Of a stretch of 64,000 nt of DNA, positions 27,492-37,181 are shown in pieces; positions within the stretch are counted from its first letter, which is position 1, and every line of letters starts with the position of its first letter. Origin of the DNA: Sulfurovum indicum (GTDB taxonomy: Bacteria > Campylobacterota > Campylobacteria > Campylobacterales > Sulfurovaceae); the NCBI RefSeq assembly GCF_014931715.1, contig NZ_CP063164.1:2046001-2110000 (forward strand), in the 5' to 3' direction. A model generated the notes under the pieces. It was given only the letters and a program-made list of their open reading frames with translations, made no database searches and had not been told where the DNA came from. The position numbers were made by a program, and so were the translations under genes.

Positions 27492-27926
27492 TTATGCAAG
27501 CAATCCCGCACCGTCCATCGGGGTGCTTCTGTCTTCTGCATAAATTCGCTTCCCGTTCTTCACATCATACTTCCAGATAGGAGCATTTGCCTTGAAATCT
27601 TCTACAAATTCCTCAATGAGCTCTAAGGCTACACGTCTTTTGGGAGAGAACACTGCTGAAACATACGAAGAGGTATGTACAGGTACATCCCCAATGGAGT
27701 GTGCCATCTTCACCACTGCACCTCTTGCTTTGGCTCTTTCCTGCCAACTATCGAACCACTGTTTGAGTACCGGTTCATAGATATCAAAGCTGAGTGCCTC
27801 TATACCGTCTTCCGCACGGATCGTTCCTACAAATGGGATGTACGCACCATAGTTCGATTCCGCCTCCTCATCCAGCCATCTGCCAAAGATCTCTTTGACA
27901 TTAAGGGGACCATTATAGAGTTCCAT
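27492..27926 (-). CDS. moaE: Molybdopterin synthase catalytic subunit
   Basis: 144-aa large subunit that transfers sulfur from MoaD thiocarboxylate to precursor Z. Family features seen are YGAYIPFVGTIRAEDGIEALSFDIYEP, HSIGDVPVHTSSYVSAVFSPKR and the NAPIWKYD(V)KNG lysine segment. It lies downstream of moaD, separated from it by about 200 bp of tandem repeat. Confidence 0.95.
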   Translation of the reverse strand: MELYNGPLNVKEIFGRWLDEEAESNYGAYIPFVGTIRAEDGIEALSFDIYEPVLKQWFDSWQERAKARGAVVKMAHSIGDVPVHTSSYVSAVFSPKRRVALELIEEFVEDFKANAPIWKYDVKNGKRIYAEDRSTPMDGAGLLA

Positions 27927-27998
27927 TTTAAACCTTTTTTAAAGCACTGAACATATTTCTCCGGGACGCTATGCCTTTGGTATATACGCTTACCCGTT

Positions 27999-28120
27999 CG
28001 ATCCTACAAACGTGAAACTATCCTCATTTGCTTAACGTTTATGCCTTCGGCGGTTCGCTTCGCAAACATCACCTCCGGTTTCGACCCTACAAACGTGAAA
28101 CTATTCACATTTGCTTAACG
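27999..28120. repeat. Tandem 83-bp repeat in moaD-moaE spacer
   Basis: Two 39-bp copies (27999-28037 and 28082-28120) differ at only three positions and share the core CCTACAAACGTGAAACTAT. Each is preceded by a related TATGCCTTyGG segment, so the full unit is about 83 bp. The spacer between moaD and moaE is otherwise without genes. Origin and role unknown. Confidence 0.8.
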
Positions 28121-28124
28121 GGTC

Positions 28125-28349
28125 TCATCCTCCACAAACCGGGGGCAAAATTGAAACTCTGTCCCCGTCTTTAAGTGGTGTATTCAGATCTTTTACCATC
28201 GTATCATTCACTGCAACTGCACACTTCTCAAGCCAGGAAGCAACCACTTCATCTTCTTTAAGTTTTGCTGCCACGTCACCGAGTGTTAATGCTTCCATCT
28301 CCACCTGATCTTTCCCGATAGGTCCTAAAAATTCTACTTTTACCATCAT
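28125..28349 (-). CDS. moaD: Molybdopterin synthase sulfur-carrier subunit
   Basis: 74-aa ubiquitin-fold protein ending in the diagnostic Gly-Gly (PPVCGG), which is thiocarboxylated for sulfur transfer. It is the first gene of moaD-moaE-moeA. A minus-strand TATAAT box at 28375-28380 lies 26 bp upstream, divergent from mqnA. Confidence 0.93.
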   Translation of the reverse strand: MMVKVEFLGPIGKDQVEMEALTLGDVAAKLKEDEVVASWLEKCAVAVNDTMVKDLNTPLKDGDRVSILPPVCGG

Positions 28350-28374
28350 TATACTCTTTCTCTGAATTGCGCTG

Positions 28375-28398
28375 ATTATAATTCTTGTTTGGTATAAT
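28375..28398. promoter_or_regulatory. Divergent -10 boxes, moaD and mqnA
   Basis: A TATAAT for moaD reads on the minus strand at 28375-28380 and a TATAAT for mqnA on the plus strand at 28393-28398. They lie 12 bp apart in an 85-bp gap. Neither has a clear -35. Confidence 0.5.
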
Positions 28399-28434
28399 TA
28401 CGCTTAAATTCAAAAAAGGAAGGGGCAATTCGAT

Positions 28435-29082
28435 ATGCTGTTCGGTTCTATATCCTACCTCAACCTCCTTCCTTTTCAGCTCTTTCTCAAACGCTACCTC
28501 AAAAGCACTTCCGCAAAAATGAGTTTCCGCTACAAGCGCGCTGTCCCGTCACAGATCAACCGAGCACTCAAAAGAAGAGCAGTCAATGCCGCATTCATCT
28601 CTTCGGTTGAATCAAAACAGTGTACCTGCACCGATCTGGGGATCATTGCATATAAAAAAGTCTACAGTGTACTGCTTTTGGAAGGAGAAAGCCAAAATGA
28701 CCCGGCTTCTGCTACATCAAACCAACTGGCCAAAGTATTAAATATGAAAGGGAAAGTGCTGATCGGTGATGCTGCACTCAAATACTATATCAACGGAGGG
28801 AAAGGCATTGATCTGGCGGAAGCGTGGCATGAGCATACCGGTTTGCCTTTTGTCTTCGCCAGACTTTGCTATAACAGACATGGAAAGCAGATCCAAAAGC
28901 TGGCAAGACACTTCAGCCGTACAAAAGTAAAAATTCCACAGTATATTTTAAAAAAAGAGGCAAAAAAAAGAGGCATTACTGCCAAAGAACTTACCTGGTA
29001 TTTGGAACATATTTATTACGAGATGGACTGGAAAGCGAAGCGGGGGTTAAAAAAATTTTTACAGGCAGCCGGTAGCCGGTAG
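28435..29082 (+). CDS. mqnA: MqnA-like chorismate dehydratase (menaquinone)
   Basis: 215-aa protein with the MqnA start LFGSISYLNLLPF and family-typical VNAAFISSVES and LIGDAALKYY segments. MqnA makes 3-enolpyruvyl-benzoate, the first step of the futalosine route used by Campylobacterota for menaquinone. It is somewhat short for the family. The stop codon lies inside a 7-bp tandem repeat, so the last few residues are encoded by repeat sequence. Confidence 0.85.
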   Translation: MLFGSISYLNLLPFQLFLKRYLKSTSAKMSFRYKRAVPSQINRALKRRAVNAAFISSVESKQCTCTDLGIIAYKKVYSVLLLEGESQNDPASATSNQLAKVLNMKGKVLIGDAALKYYINGGKGIDLAEAWHEHTGLPFVFARLCYNRHGKQIQKLARHFSRTKVKIPQYILKKEAKKRGITAKELTWYLEHIYYEMDWKAKRGLKKFLQAAGSR

Positions 29083-29097
29083 CCGGTAGCCGGTAGC
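29067..29097. repeat. 7-bp tandem repeat (AGCCGGT)4 at mqnA stop
   Basis: Four perfect AGCCGGT copies plus a partial fifth cover the mqnA stop codon (TAG at 29080-29082). The unit length is not a multiple of three, so gain or loss of copies could change the C-terminus only when fewer than two units remain. The CCGG words can pair, and a T6 run follows shortly after, so it may also act as a terminator. Confidence 0.85.
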
Positions 29098-29134
29098 ACA
29101 TTTTTTATACCTGACCTTAACTACTCCTTGCTCT

Positions 29135-30523
29135 CTACTCTATCGTTGCAACCGCTCTTTCTATTCGTTCAATCGTCTCATCCACACCAATGATCGCCAT
29201 GATCTCATCTAGTCCGGAACCTGTCATCGCCCCCAAAAGACTCACACGTAACGGTTGACCGATCTTTCCAAAACCGATCCCCTTCTCTTCTACAATCTTT
29301 TCAAGTACCGCATGGTAATCAGAAGGAAGATGCAGCGGCTTTTCCCAGGTTTGAAGCATTGCAATAAAATCGGTCAATATCTCTTTTGCTTCGCCTTTGA
29401 AAGCTTTTTTAACTGCTTTGGGATCATACTCTGTCGGCGTATGCAAAATAAGCCTGATCTGCTCTGCCAGTTCTACCAGTGTCTTGCCTCGCTCTTTGGT
29501 CGCATCCAGCAGCATCTCCAGCTTATCATGTTCAACGACATCTACACCAAAATCCTTCAAAAGCTCTGCAAGCTTAACGTTGGGTGTATTCTTGATGTAG
29601 TGGGCATTGAGCCAAAGAAGCTTATCAAGATTGTAACTGGAGGAAGATTTGTTAATATCCTTCGGGTCAAACAGTTCTATCATCTCTTCTAAAGAAAATA
29701 TCTCCTGATCTCCATAGCTCCATCCCAAACGGACAAGGAAGTTCAGCAGTGCTTCGGGAAGGAAGCCCTGTGTTTTGTACTCCATCACATCTGTCGCACC
29801 GTCACGCTTACTCAGTTTTTTTCCCTGTTCGTTATTGATCATCGCCACATGATAGAACTTTGGTATCCTAAACCCTAATGCATTGTAAACTACGATCTGT
29901 TTAGGCGTATTGTAAAGATGGTCATCCCCTCTGATCACATCTGTCAGCCCCATCAAGGCATCATCGATCGCAACTACAAAATTATAGGTTGGGGTGCCGT
30001 CAGCTCTGGCAATAATAAAGTCATCCACTTCACTTGCGGCTATGTTGATCTCACCCTTGACACCATCTACAAACGATATCACTCCTTCCTGGGGTGCCTT
30101 GATACGGATTACCGGCTCGACACCTTCAGGCGGAGTACCGGTAAAGTCACGGTACCGTCCGTCATAACGAGGACGCTCTTTTTTGGCCATCTGTTCTTCT
30201 CTGAGTGCATCGAGCTCCTCTCTGGTCATATAGCACTTATAAGCCTTTCCTTCCTCAAGAAGCTGTTCGGTATACTGTTTATAAAGATCAAAGCGCTTGG
30301 ATTGATAGACTGCTTCACCGTCATAGTCCAACCCAACCCAGTCAAATGCCTTAATGATCGCTTCAAGTGCCTCTTCTGAGTTTCTTGCCATATCGGTATC
30401 TTCAATACGGAGTAGAAATTTCCCGTTATTGTGTTTTGCGGTAAGCCAGGAAAAAAGAGCAGTTCTAAGACCGCCTATATGGAGATAGCCCGTTGGGGAA
30501 GGAGCAAAACGTGTGACTGTCAT
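29135..30523 (-). CDS. gltX: Glutamyl-tRNA synthetase
   Basis: 462-aa class I aminoacyl-tRNA synthetase. It has the HIGH-type motif (FAPSPTGYLHIGGLRTALFSW) at the N-terminus, the KMSKS variant KLSKRDG at about residue 240, and a helical anticodon domain after it. Campylobacterota often carry two GltX paralogues, one reading tRNA-Gln; which type this is cannot be settled here. Confidence 0.96.
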   Translation of the reverse strand: MTVTRFAPSPTGYLHIGGLRTALFSWLTAKHNNGKFLLRIEDTDMARNSEEALEAIIKAFDWVGLDYDGEAVYQSKRFDLYKQYTEQLLEEGKAYKCYMTREELDALREEQMAKKERPRYDGRYRDFTGTPPEGVEPVIRIKAPQEGVISFVDGVKGEINIAASEVDDFIIARADGTPTYNFVVAIDDALMGLTDVIRGDDHLYNTPKQIVVYNALGFRIPKFYHVAMINNEQGKKLSKRDGATDVMEYKTQGFLPEALLNFLVRLGWSYGDQEIFSLEEMIELFDPKDINKSSSSYNLDKLLWLNAHYIKNTPNVKLAELLKDFGVDVVEHDKLEMLLDATKERGKTLVELAEQIRLILHTPTEYDPKAVKKAFKGEAKEILTDFIAMLQTWEKPLHLPSDYHAVLEKIVEEKGIGFGKIGQPLRVSLLGAMTGSGLDEIMAIIGVDETIERIERAVATIE

Positions 30524-30642
30524 GATTGTACCTTAGTATCTGAGTTGCTGAAATTGTACCGAAAATGTGGTAAATATGGGATGTACCAAATAGGAAAGCA
30601 GGTTTTGGTCCGATAAAAGTATATTTTCTTTATTTATACAGT

Positions 30643-30927
30643 CTATATTCTCTTTTTCTTTTTAGCCACTTTTCTGACCCGTTTCTTTTTCACATCGTTT
30701 TTGACATTGGAAGCGATCTGTCTTCCAACTCCCTTGACACGCTGAAAATCTTCAAATGATTTAAATTTTCCATTTTGACGCTCCCTGATGATCGCCTCTG
30801 CCTTTTTTTCACCAACACCGTTGATCTGCATCAGCTCAGTTTTGGATGCCCTGTTCAATTTCTCCAGACTCATACCGAAACTCTTACTTGCCAACACCAT
30901 CACTACCAAAAGTACTTTTTTCAACAT
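30643..30927 (-). CDS. comEA: ComEA-like helix-hairpin-helix DNA-binding protein
   Basis: 94 aa from MLKKVLLVVMVLASKSFG, a signal peptide, with ACAGGAG as ribosome binding site. The longer frame has a nonsense leader. Two helix-hairpin-helix motifs are visible (NRASKTELMQINGVGEKKAEAII and FQRVKGVGRQIASNV), followed by a very basic tail (KKKRVRKVAKKKKRI). Family members pull incoming DNA into the periplasm during natural transformation. It lies just past pglF. Confidence 0.85.
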   Translation of the reverse strand: MLKKVLLVVMVLASKSFGMSLEKLNRASKTELMQINGVGEKKAEAIIRERQNGKFKSFEDFQRVKGVGRQIASNVKNDVKKKRVRKVAKKKKRI

Positions 30928-30985
30928 CTTCTTCTCCTGTTCTGAAAATACTTTTACATTATAATCAAAGAATATAATGTAAAAA

Positions 30986-32767
30986 TCATAATCCTTTATC
31001 ATTATGAACAAATTCGGGAACGATCTTTTGCAGTATCTCTATTTTATTTTCTGTGCTCAGCAGCACTTCAATATCCTCTTCAAGCTGTTCAATGTCATAG
31101 TCTGATGGACGGGCGATAAAGATCGAACTGTATTTTGTCTTCTGTTCACTTTCGTCCAGCAACAGCTCTTCATAGAGCTTCTCTCCAGGGCGAAGACCAG
31201 TGAATACAATTTCTACTTCATCCTCTTTTCCGTAAAGACGGACCATCTGTCTGGCAAGGTCAACAATCTTGACAGGTTCACCCATATCCAGAATGAACAG
31301 CTCCCCTCCCTTTGCCATTGCTGCTGCCTGAAGTACCAGCTGGCATGCTTCTGGAATCAGCATGAAATAACGTGTAATTTCCGGATGGGTAACTGTCACC
31401 GGTCCCCCCTTCTCTATCTGCTGTTTAAACTTTGGAATCACCGAGCCGCTTGAGCCAAGTACATTGCCAAAGCGTACGGCAACAATTTCTGTCTCTTCTG
31501 CATCAACATTGCTTGCATACAGTTCTGTCACACGCTTTGTCGCCCCCATGACATTGGTAGGACGAACAGCTTTATCAGTTGAAATGAGCACTACTTTCTG
31601 GACTCCACAGGCAATACTGACATCAATGACATTCTTGCTTCCAAGTACATTGTTAAAAACCGCAGAAGCCTGATTCTCTTCACAGATAGGCACATGTTTG
31701 TATGCTGCCGCATGGATAACGATATCCGGGAGGATATCCTGGAACAGTGTTTCCAGACTTTCCCTGTCTGTCACACTAACAAGTTTCAAGGAGGCACTTT
31801 TGACCTCCTCTCCTATCTGGTAAAGGTTGAATTCACTGTTGTCGACCAGTGTCAATGCCTTCGCACCGAAATGCTGACACTGCTTGGTGATCTCAGACCC
31901 GATACTTCCTCCAGCTCCGGTGATAAGTATAGATTTCCCCCTAATAAAAGAGGAGATCAATGTCATATCGAGATCCTGCGGATGTCTTGCAAGCAGATCT
32001 TCAATAGAAAGGTCTTCAAGTTTTTCATGCTCTCCTCCCAATAGTCTAACCTGTTTTATCTCGTTAATCCCTGCCTGATTCAGTGCTTCAACAAGTCTTT
32101 TCAGCTCTTTCTGGCGAAGCGTTTGGGTGATGATAGCCGAAACAATCTTCTTTTCCTCGATCACACTTTCAAGATCACTGACTGCATAGACTTTAACATT
32201 GTTGATATAGGTATGCAAACTGCTGTCATCATCCAAAGAGATAATCGCTACGGGATAATAGTCTATCTCCTCTTTCAGAGCACTCTGTATCATTGTACCT
32301 GTCTTACTGTTCACCCCGATAATCAATGTCGGCTTGATCTTCTTGGTATACCGTCCTTCCTTCCAAACCCTCTTAGCAACACGGACCGTCCCGATAAAAA
32401 TAAGAGAGAGAAAGAAGTCTATGATAATCACCGAACGGGGGAAAGGGTTGAACACTTCACGAAACAGTACATAAATGAGCACAAAAAATAGATACGCAGC
32501 TATATGTGCCTTGATAATGTTCTTTGCGTCAGAAAATGAGAAAAATCTCCAAATCACAGAATAGGATCTGAAAACATACAAAGAGGAGAGCTTTAAAACT
32601 GCCAAAACTGAAAAAACCAGCCAGAACGAACCTAGAAAACGCTCCGGTATATGAAAGTTAAAACGCAGTTCATAGGAAAAATAGAGTGTAAGCAAAGAGA
32701 GCAAGACATCTAGTACAAGAAAAAACAGTGTTCTTTTAAACGATGTAGGTCTTAACCAGTTTGTCAT
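30986..32767 (-). CDS. pglF: UDP-GlcNAc 4,6-dehydratase, PglF-type
   Basis: 593-aa membrane-bound dehydratase, matching the length of Campylobacter PglF. Four N-terminal hydrophobic spans (to about residue 130) are followed by a Rossmann SDR domain with GAGGSIGSE and the atypical catalytic STDKAVRPTNVMGATKR. It makes the 4-keto sugar that PglE and PglD turn into UDP-N,N'-diacetylbacillosamine, the first sugar of the N-glycan. It is the last gene of the pgl operon and overlaps PglE by one base. Confidence 0.93.
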   Translation of the reverse strand: MTNWLRPTSFKRTLFFLVLDVLLSLLTLYFSYELRFNFHIPERFLGSFWLVFSVLAVLKLSSLYVFRSYSVIWRFFSFSDAKNIIKAHIAAYLFFVLIYVLFREVFNPFPRSVIIIDFFLSLIFIGTVRVAKRVWKEGRYTKKIKPTLIIGVNSKTGTMIQSALKEEIDYYPVAIISLDDDSSLHTYINNVKVYAVSDLESVIEEKKIVSAIITQTLRQKELKRLVEALNQAGINEIKQVRLLGGEHEKLEDLSIEDLLARHPQDLDMTLISSFIRGKSILITGAGGSIGSEITKQCQHFGAKALTLVDNSEFNLYQIGEEVKSASLKLVSVTDRESLETLFQDILPDIVIHAAAYKHVPICEENQASAVFNNVLGSKNVIDVSIACGVQKVVLISTDKAVRPTNVMGATKRVTELYASNVDAEETEIVAVRFGNVLGSSGSVIPKFKQQIEKGGPVTVTHPEITRYFMLIPEACQLVLQAAAMAKGGELFILDMGEPVKIVDLARQMVRLYGKEDEVEIVFTGLRPGEKLYEELLLDESEQKTKYSSIFIARPSDYDIEQLEEDIEVLLSTENKIEILQKIVPEFVHNDKGL

Positions 32768-33864
32768 TACAGTATGCCCTTAATGATCATACAGATACGT
32801 ATGAGTGATTCATCTGTCATGGCAGAACCGCTCGGAAGACATAACCCTTTTTGAAACAACCGTGCAGAAGTACCATCCTCATATCGCAATGCATCTTTGA
32901 ACAAAGGTTGTAGATGCATCGGTTTCCACAGGGGTCTGCTTTCAATATTTTCAGCCTCCAAGGCCTGAATGACACGGGTCGGATCAGTATGCTCAAATGT
33001 AACGGTAGTCAGCCATCTGTTCCCTTCACTCCCTCCAATCTCCGGCATAAAACCAATCTCATCGATCCTTCCGAGATGTTCACGGTAGAGTGCGAATATC
33101 TCCCTGCGCCTCTTTACTCGCTCAGGAAGTACCTCCATCTGTGCCACACCAATAGCGGCAAGCACATTGGACATACGGTAGTTGTACCCAAACTCCCGAT
33201 GTTCATAATGCAAAAAATCCTCTTTCGCCTGTGTGGAAAGGAACTTCGCCTTTTCAATCCACGCTTCATTATCGGAAACCAGCATACCTCCACCTGAGGT
33301 GCTCAGGATCTTGTTGCCATTGAAAGAGTATACACCTATATCACCGAATGTTCCGCTCTGTCTTCCATACAGGCTTGCCCCCAGTGACTCTGCGGCATCT
33401 TCGATCACAAAAATGCCCTCCCTTTGGCAAATATCCATGATCTCATCCATCTTTGCCATCTGTCCGTACAGATGTGTCACAATAAGTGCTTTGGGTTTTT
33501 GGGGAGCCTTTTCAATTGCCTCTTTTAACAATACAGGGGAGAGATTCCAGCTCTTATCACTGTCTACAAACACAGGATGGGCATGCTGGTACAAAATGGC
33601 ATTGACTGAACCGATAAAAGTAAAACTCGAAGCCAACACATAGTCACCCGCACCAATACCCAGTACACGGAGAGCCAAATGCAGTGCTGCCGTTGCGGTG
33701 TTGGTCGCCAGGGCGTACTTTGCTCCGGTATAACGACAGATATCTTCTTCAAACCGGTTCACAAATACACCAAGTGGCGCAATGTAGTTGCTTTCAAACA
33801 CCTCTGCAATATACTGTTGTTCTTTTCCGCTCATGTGGGGAGGAGAGAGAAAGATCCTGTCCAT
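32767..33864 (-). CDS. pglE: UDP-4-amino sugar aminotransferase, PglE-type
   Basis: 365-aa PLP enzyme of the DegT/DnrJ/EryC1/StrS family. The PLP lysine lies in FNGNKILSTSGGG, preceded by EDAAESLGASLYGR. The start MDRIFLSPPHMSGKE is typical of PglE. It transfers an amino group to C4 of the keto sugar made by PglF. It sits between the oligosaccharyltransferase and pglF, with only 4 bases to the former. Confidence 0.93.
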   Translation of the reverse strand: MDRIFLSPPHMSGKEQQYIAEVFESNYIAPLGVFVNRFEEDICRYTGAKYALATNTATAALHLALRVLGIGAGDYVLASSFTFIGSVNAILYQHAHPVFVDSDKSWNLSPVLLKEAIEKAPQKPKALIVTHLYGQMAKMDEIMDICQREGIFVIEDAAESLGASLYGRQSGTFGDIGVYSFNGNKILSTSGGGMLVSDNEAWIEKAKFLSTQAKEDFLHYEHREFGYNYRMSNVLAAIGVAQMEVLPERVKRRREIFALYREHLGRIDEIGFMPEIGGSEGNRWLTTVTFEHTDPTRVIQALEAENIESRPLWKPMHLQPLFKDALRYEDGTSARLFQKGLCLPSGSAMTDESLIRICMIIKGIL

Positions 33865-33868
33865 CCTG

Positions 33869-35989
33869 CTATCTCTTCAGTTTATAAATTCTGCTATAGG
33901 GTGAGGAGACAACCAGTTCGAACAGTTTTTTATCATATTTCCCCAAGATAAACATCTGCACATAGATAGAGTTGAAAGTCTGTCGATCCATCACAATAAA
34001 TTTTCCGTAACTTTGCATATAGACAACAATGAATTCTCCATTGGGATGATAAAACTGTGACTGCAGTTTTATCTCACCGTTTTTATTCAGTGATGTTGCA
34101 ATAAAGTACTTGACAGGTACCTTCTGTCGTCCCATTGCAAGCATTCCCTTTCTGGTATCAAAAACAATCCCGTTTGAAAATGTCAGCATACCATTTTTAT
34201 TCTTGACTACACCAGCCGGATAAAAGGTACTCCTCCTCTCCTCTTTGCCCGTGTTCAGATCAAGATTTCCAAAGAGCATGACCGTAGGAAAGATATTAAG
34301 CATTCTGTAGGGAAGATACAGATAGATATCCCTAGTCTTAGGAGGCAGTTCATAGCTGCCACTTTCAAGTTCTTCCAAAAAAATGTTTGGGTCAACCTGA
34401 TCTTTTTTCCCGTTTCTAAACAGCGTATCGGTCACGACAGAATAATTGGAATCCACATATGTCTCTACCGCCAGACGACTTAGGTTTGCCGCTAATTCAG
34501 GAGAAGTGCTCTGCATGATCTTGGAGATGATGAAGTTGTCGTTGTTGTGTTTTCCTCCGTCAATTAGTGTATTGGTATTAGAATAGTACCAAATAGGATA
34601 CCCATAGTCCCACCAGCTGAGAGTATAATCTTTGGACTGTGCCATTTTATTGAGCTTGACCAGGTCTTCCACTTCCGGTTTGTTAAGTACTGTAGGTACT
34701 TTGTATCCGATGATATGCATAATATTCGGATAAAGCATTGCTGCTGTCGAGATGATAACAAAAGCATACTTAGCACGCTTATCTTTAAAAAGATCTCCTA
34801 TGACAAAGAAAAGGTACACGGCACTCATCGCAGCGACCGGTACAGCATATACGGTAAAGCGCAATCCTCCCCAAAGTGCGAAGATACCGATACCTACTAG
34901 AGGAAGTGCCAAAATGAACGCCCGGTGCCTGATCACCAAAAGGATATAGCCAATAAGAGAGAGCACTACCCCCATCTGAGAACCAGAGATTCTATTGGCA
35001 AAGGTTGAAAAAGGGATCTGACCTGCTTCACGGACAGTTTGAACAACTGAGTAAAAATGCAGACCACTCTCTTTCGTTCCCGTTGAAATATAATTCGCTA
35101 TCTTTCCAAGAAGTAGATGGAATACATTGCCAAAAAAGAGAAACGCAACAAACAGCATACCAGCAACAAGCATCGCTTTTTTCTGATCAAGTGTCGATCG
35201 CGGCAGTGCCATGTACAACACTACAAGCACCGCTATCTTGACTACATAAGAGAATGGAGAGACAAAAGGGAGTGGCAGGAGAGAGACAAATACCAGGGTT
35301 AAAGAGAAATAGGTTACTCTCTCATTACGATGATAGAAAACCATATAAAGAGCATACATGATCCCCATAGCATATACGATAGAAAGTCCGGAATCATACA
35401 GGAAAGGGTAGATTGCGATGGCAATCGCCGCATACAGTGCACTGCGCAAATTGAAATCCACTGTGCTTTTCATCAGGAAGAACAAAATGAACATGGGTGC
35501 CATTGCTGAGAACATATCGGTATCGTAGTAGCCTGTCATAGTACGGTTGTAGTAGCTCCATGCTATAGAACCTAGCAGTGCAGCAAAGAAACCCCACAAG
35601 GTTTTCCTATAAAGTCTCGCAATTAAAATGACCGGGATCACTACCAGACTTGAAACAACTGCCGGCATGTAGAGGATGACCGTCTCCAGTGAGAACGGTG
35701 TGATCTTCACCAACAGCGTAGTAAAAAAGATCACCCCGTAATCCCACATACCGAATACTCTAGGGTTATCCATATGCATACCAAAGAGCTCCTTTTGTGC
35801 ACCGGAAGCAAAGAAGTAGCCATCATTGGTATTAATCATGAGTTGACCGTTCCAGTAAAAACTTGGATTGTCCTGAAGCTGGTACACCCAGATCATTCGT
35901 ATAGCAAGACTAAAGATGTAGGCCAAAAGCATAAGTCCCAGCATCTGTTTAGTTGAAACCTGATATCTATTTACAGTATCGTTCTTCAT
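33869..35989 (-). CDS. pglB: N-linking oligosaccharyltransferase PglB
   Basis: 706-aa STT3-family membrane enzyme that moves the lipid-linked glycan to Asn in D/E-x-N-x-S/T. Key residues match the C. lari structure: Asp56 in NTNDGYF, the metal ligands Asp156 and Asp158 in GYYDTDMF, Glu321 in QTVREAG, and WWDYG at 459-463. About 13 hydrophobic spans precede a C-terminal periplasmic domain. A sequon (DSNYS, N515) lies in that domain, recalling PglB self-glycosylation in Campylobacter. Four-base overlap with pglD. Confidence 0.96.
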   Translation of the reverse strand: MKNDTVNRYQVSTKQMLGLMLLAYIFSLAIRMIWVYQLQDNPSFYWNGQLMINTNDGYFFASGAQKELFGMHMDNPRVFGMWDYGVIFFTTLLVKITPFSLETVILYMPAVVSSLVVIPVILIARLYRKTLWGFFAALLGSIAWSYYNRTMTGYYDTDMFSAMAPMFILFFLMKSTVDFNLRSALYAAIAIAIYPFLYDSGLSIVYAMGIMYALYMVFYHRNERVTYFSLTLVFVSLLPLPFVSPFSYVVKIAVLVVLYMALPRSTLDQKKAMLVAGMLFVAFLFFGNVFHLLLGKIANYISTGTKESGLHFYSVVQTVREAGQIPFSTFANRISGSQMGVVLSLIGYILLVIRHRAFILALPLVGIGIFALWGGLRFTVYAVPVAAMSAVYLFFVIGDLFKDKRAKYAFVIISTAAMLYPNIMHIIGYKVPTVLNKPEVEDLVKLNKMAQSKDYTLSWWDYGYPIWYYSNTNTLIDGGKHNNDNFIISKIMQSTSPELAANLSRLAVETYVDSNYSVVTDTLFRNGKKDQVDPNIFLEELESGSYELPPKTRDIYLYLPYRMLNIFPTVMLFGNLDLNTGKEERRSTFYPAGVVKNKNGMLTFSNGIVFDTRKGMLAMGRQKVPVKYFIATSLNKNGEIKLQSQFYHPNGEFIVVYMQSYGKFIVMDRQTFNSIYVQMFILGKYDKKLFELVVSSPYSRIYKLKR

Positions 35990-36588
35990 GAAGTCAATTC
36001 CTTTATGGGTTTACACGGATTTCCGTAAGCAAGAATGTGGTTCTCTATGTTTTTAACAACGACAGAGCCGGCACCGATCACGGTATGAGAACCAACGGTA
36101 ATCCCTTGAATGATACAACTGCCTATGCCTATATGACTATAGTCACCTATCTTGACACCACCTGCACAGGCAACCTGGGGTGCTATATGCACAAAATCAC
36201 CTATACTGTTGTCATGTTCGATCACACAGGAGGTGTTGAGTATGCAGCATTTGCCTATGTCCGTATCGCTGTTGACAACCGAATTTGCCATAACTACCGT
36301 ACCTTCTCCAACGATCACACCGTCTGCAAGTACTGCACTTGGGTGTACAAGTGTTTCAATGGACAAACCATGTTCCCGACATCTCCTGTAGAGTCTTGCC
36401 CTTACCTGAGCATTTCCTACACCAAGTGCAACAGGAATATCCAACTGCTGTTGTACGAACCTCTCAAAAGAGAGATATGTAGCAATACCGTCATCGATGA
36501 AAAGTATATCGTCATACCCATTTAATCTTGCTATATCCGCTACAACTTTTCCGTGTCCGCTTGCTCCATAGATTGCTATTTGTTTCAT
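35986..36588 (-). CDS. pglD: UDP-amino sugar N-acetyltransferase, PglD-type
   Basis: 200-aa left-handed beta-helix acetyltransferase. It has the N-terminal sugar-binding Rossmann motif [14 protein letters not shown], then hexapeptide repeats, with the catalytic His in [15 protein letters not shown] near residue 125. It completes UDP-N,N'-diacetylbacillosamine. Overlaps of 4 bases with both pglB and pglC show translational coupling. Confidence 0.94.
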   Translation of the reverse strand: MKQIAIYGASGHGKVVADIARLNGYDDILFIDDGIATYLSFERFVQQQLDIPVALGVGNAQVRARLYRRCREHGLSIETLVHPSAVLADGVIVGEGTVVMANSVVNSDTDIGKCCILNTSCVIEHDNSIGDFVHIAPQVACAGGVKIGDYSHIGIGSCIIQGITVGSHTVIGAGSVVVKNIENHILAYGNPCKPIKELTS

Positions 36589-37181
36589 CTTCGGGAACCT
36601 TTGAACTTTTCTATGGTCACACTTGTATCCGAACTGATACCACTTCGGTCAAAGACTTTCAGAAAAGTCATCCAGAGGATCTTCATATCGAGCAAAAAAG
36701 ACTGATGTTCCACATACCATACATCATAGTCAAACTTCTCCTCCCAGCTAATACTGTTTCTCCCATTGACCTGTGCCCACCCTGTGATACCCGGCTTGAC
36801 ATTATGCCTCTTTTTTTGTTTTTCATTGTAGAGAGGAAGGTACTCTACCAATAAAGGGCGGGGACCCACAAAGCTCATATCACCTTTAAGTACATTAAAA
36901 AGCTGAGGCAACTCATCAAGCGATGTAGATCGTATAAATTTTCCCATCTTTGTCAACCGTTTTTCATCTGACAACAGTCCCCCCTTTTCATCTGTTTCAT
37001 CCGTCATGGTACGAAACTTATATATCTCAAATATTTTACCATCTTTCCCCGGTCGTTTCTGTTTAAAAAGTATAGGACTTCCCATGGTTATCACAATCAA
37101 AAGCGACACGATCATGTAAACCGGTAGCAAAAACACAATGAGTATCAACACCAGTACAACATCAAACATACGCTTAAGCAT
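36585..37181 (-). CDS. pglC: Phosphoglycosyl transferase PglC
   Basis: 198 aa from [12 protein letters not shown], with GAGGAA upstream; the longer frame runs into the previous gene. It is a monotopic phosphoglycosyl transferase that moves phospho-diNAcBac onto undecaprenyl phosphate. The re-entrant N-terminal hydrophobic helix, the [20 protein letters not shown] motif, the catalytic Asp-Glu in [13 protein letters not shown] and FVGPRP are all visible. 8-base overlap with the preceding glycosyltransferase. Confidence 0.95.
   Translation of the reverse strand: MLKRMFDVVLVLILIVFLLPVYMIVSLLIVITMGSPILFKQKRPGKDGKIFEIYKFRTMTDETDEKGGLLSDEKRLTKMGKFIRSTSLDELPQLFNVLKGDMSFVGPRPLLVEYLPLYNEKQKKRHNVKPGITGWAQVNGRNSISWEEKFDYDVWYVEHQSFLLDMKILWMTFLKVFDRSGISSDTSVTIEKFKGSRR

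Noticed and set aside
27999-28120. CRISPR array reading of the moaD-moaE repeats
   Set aside because: Only two copies, spacer-like part is itself repeated, and no cas genes are nearby.
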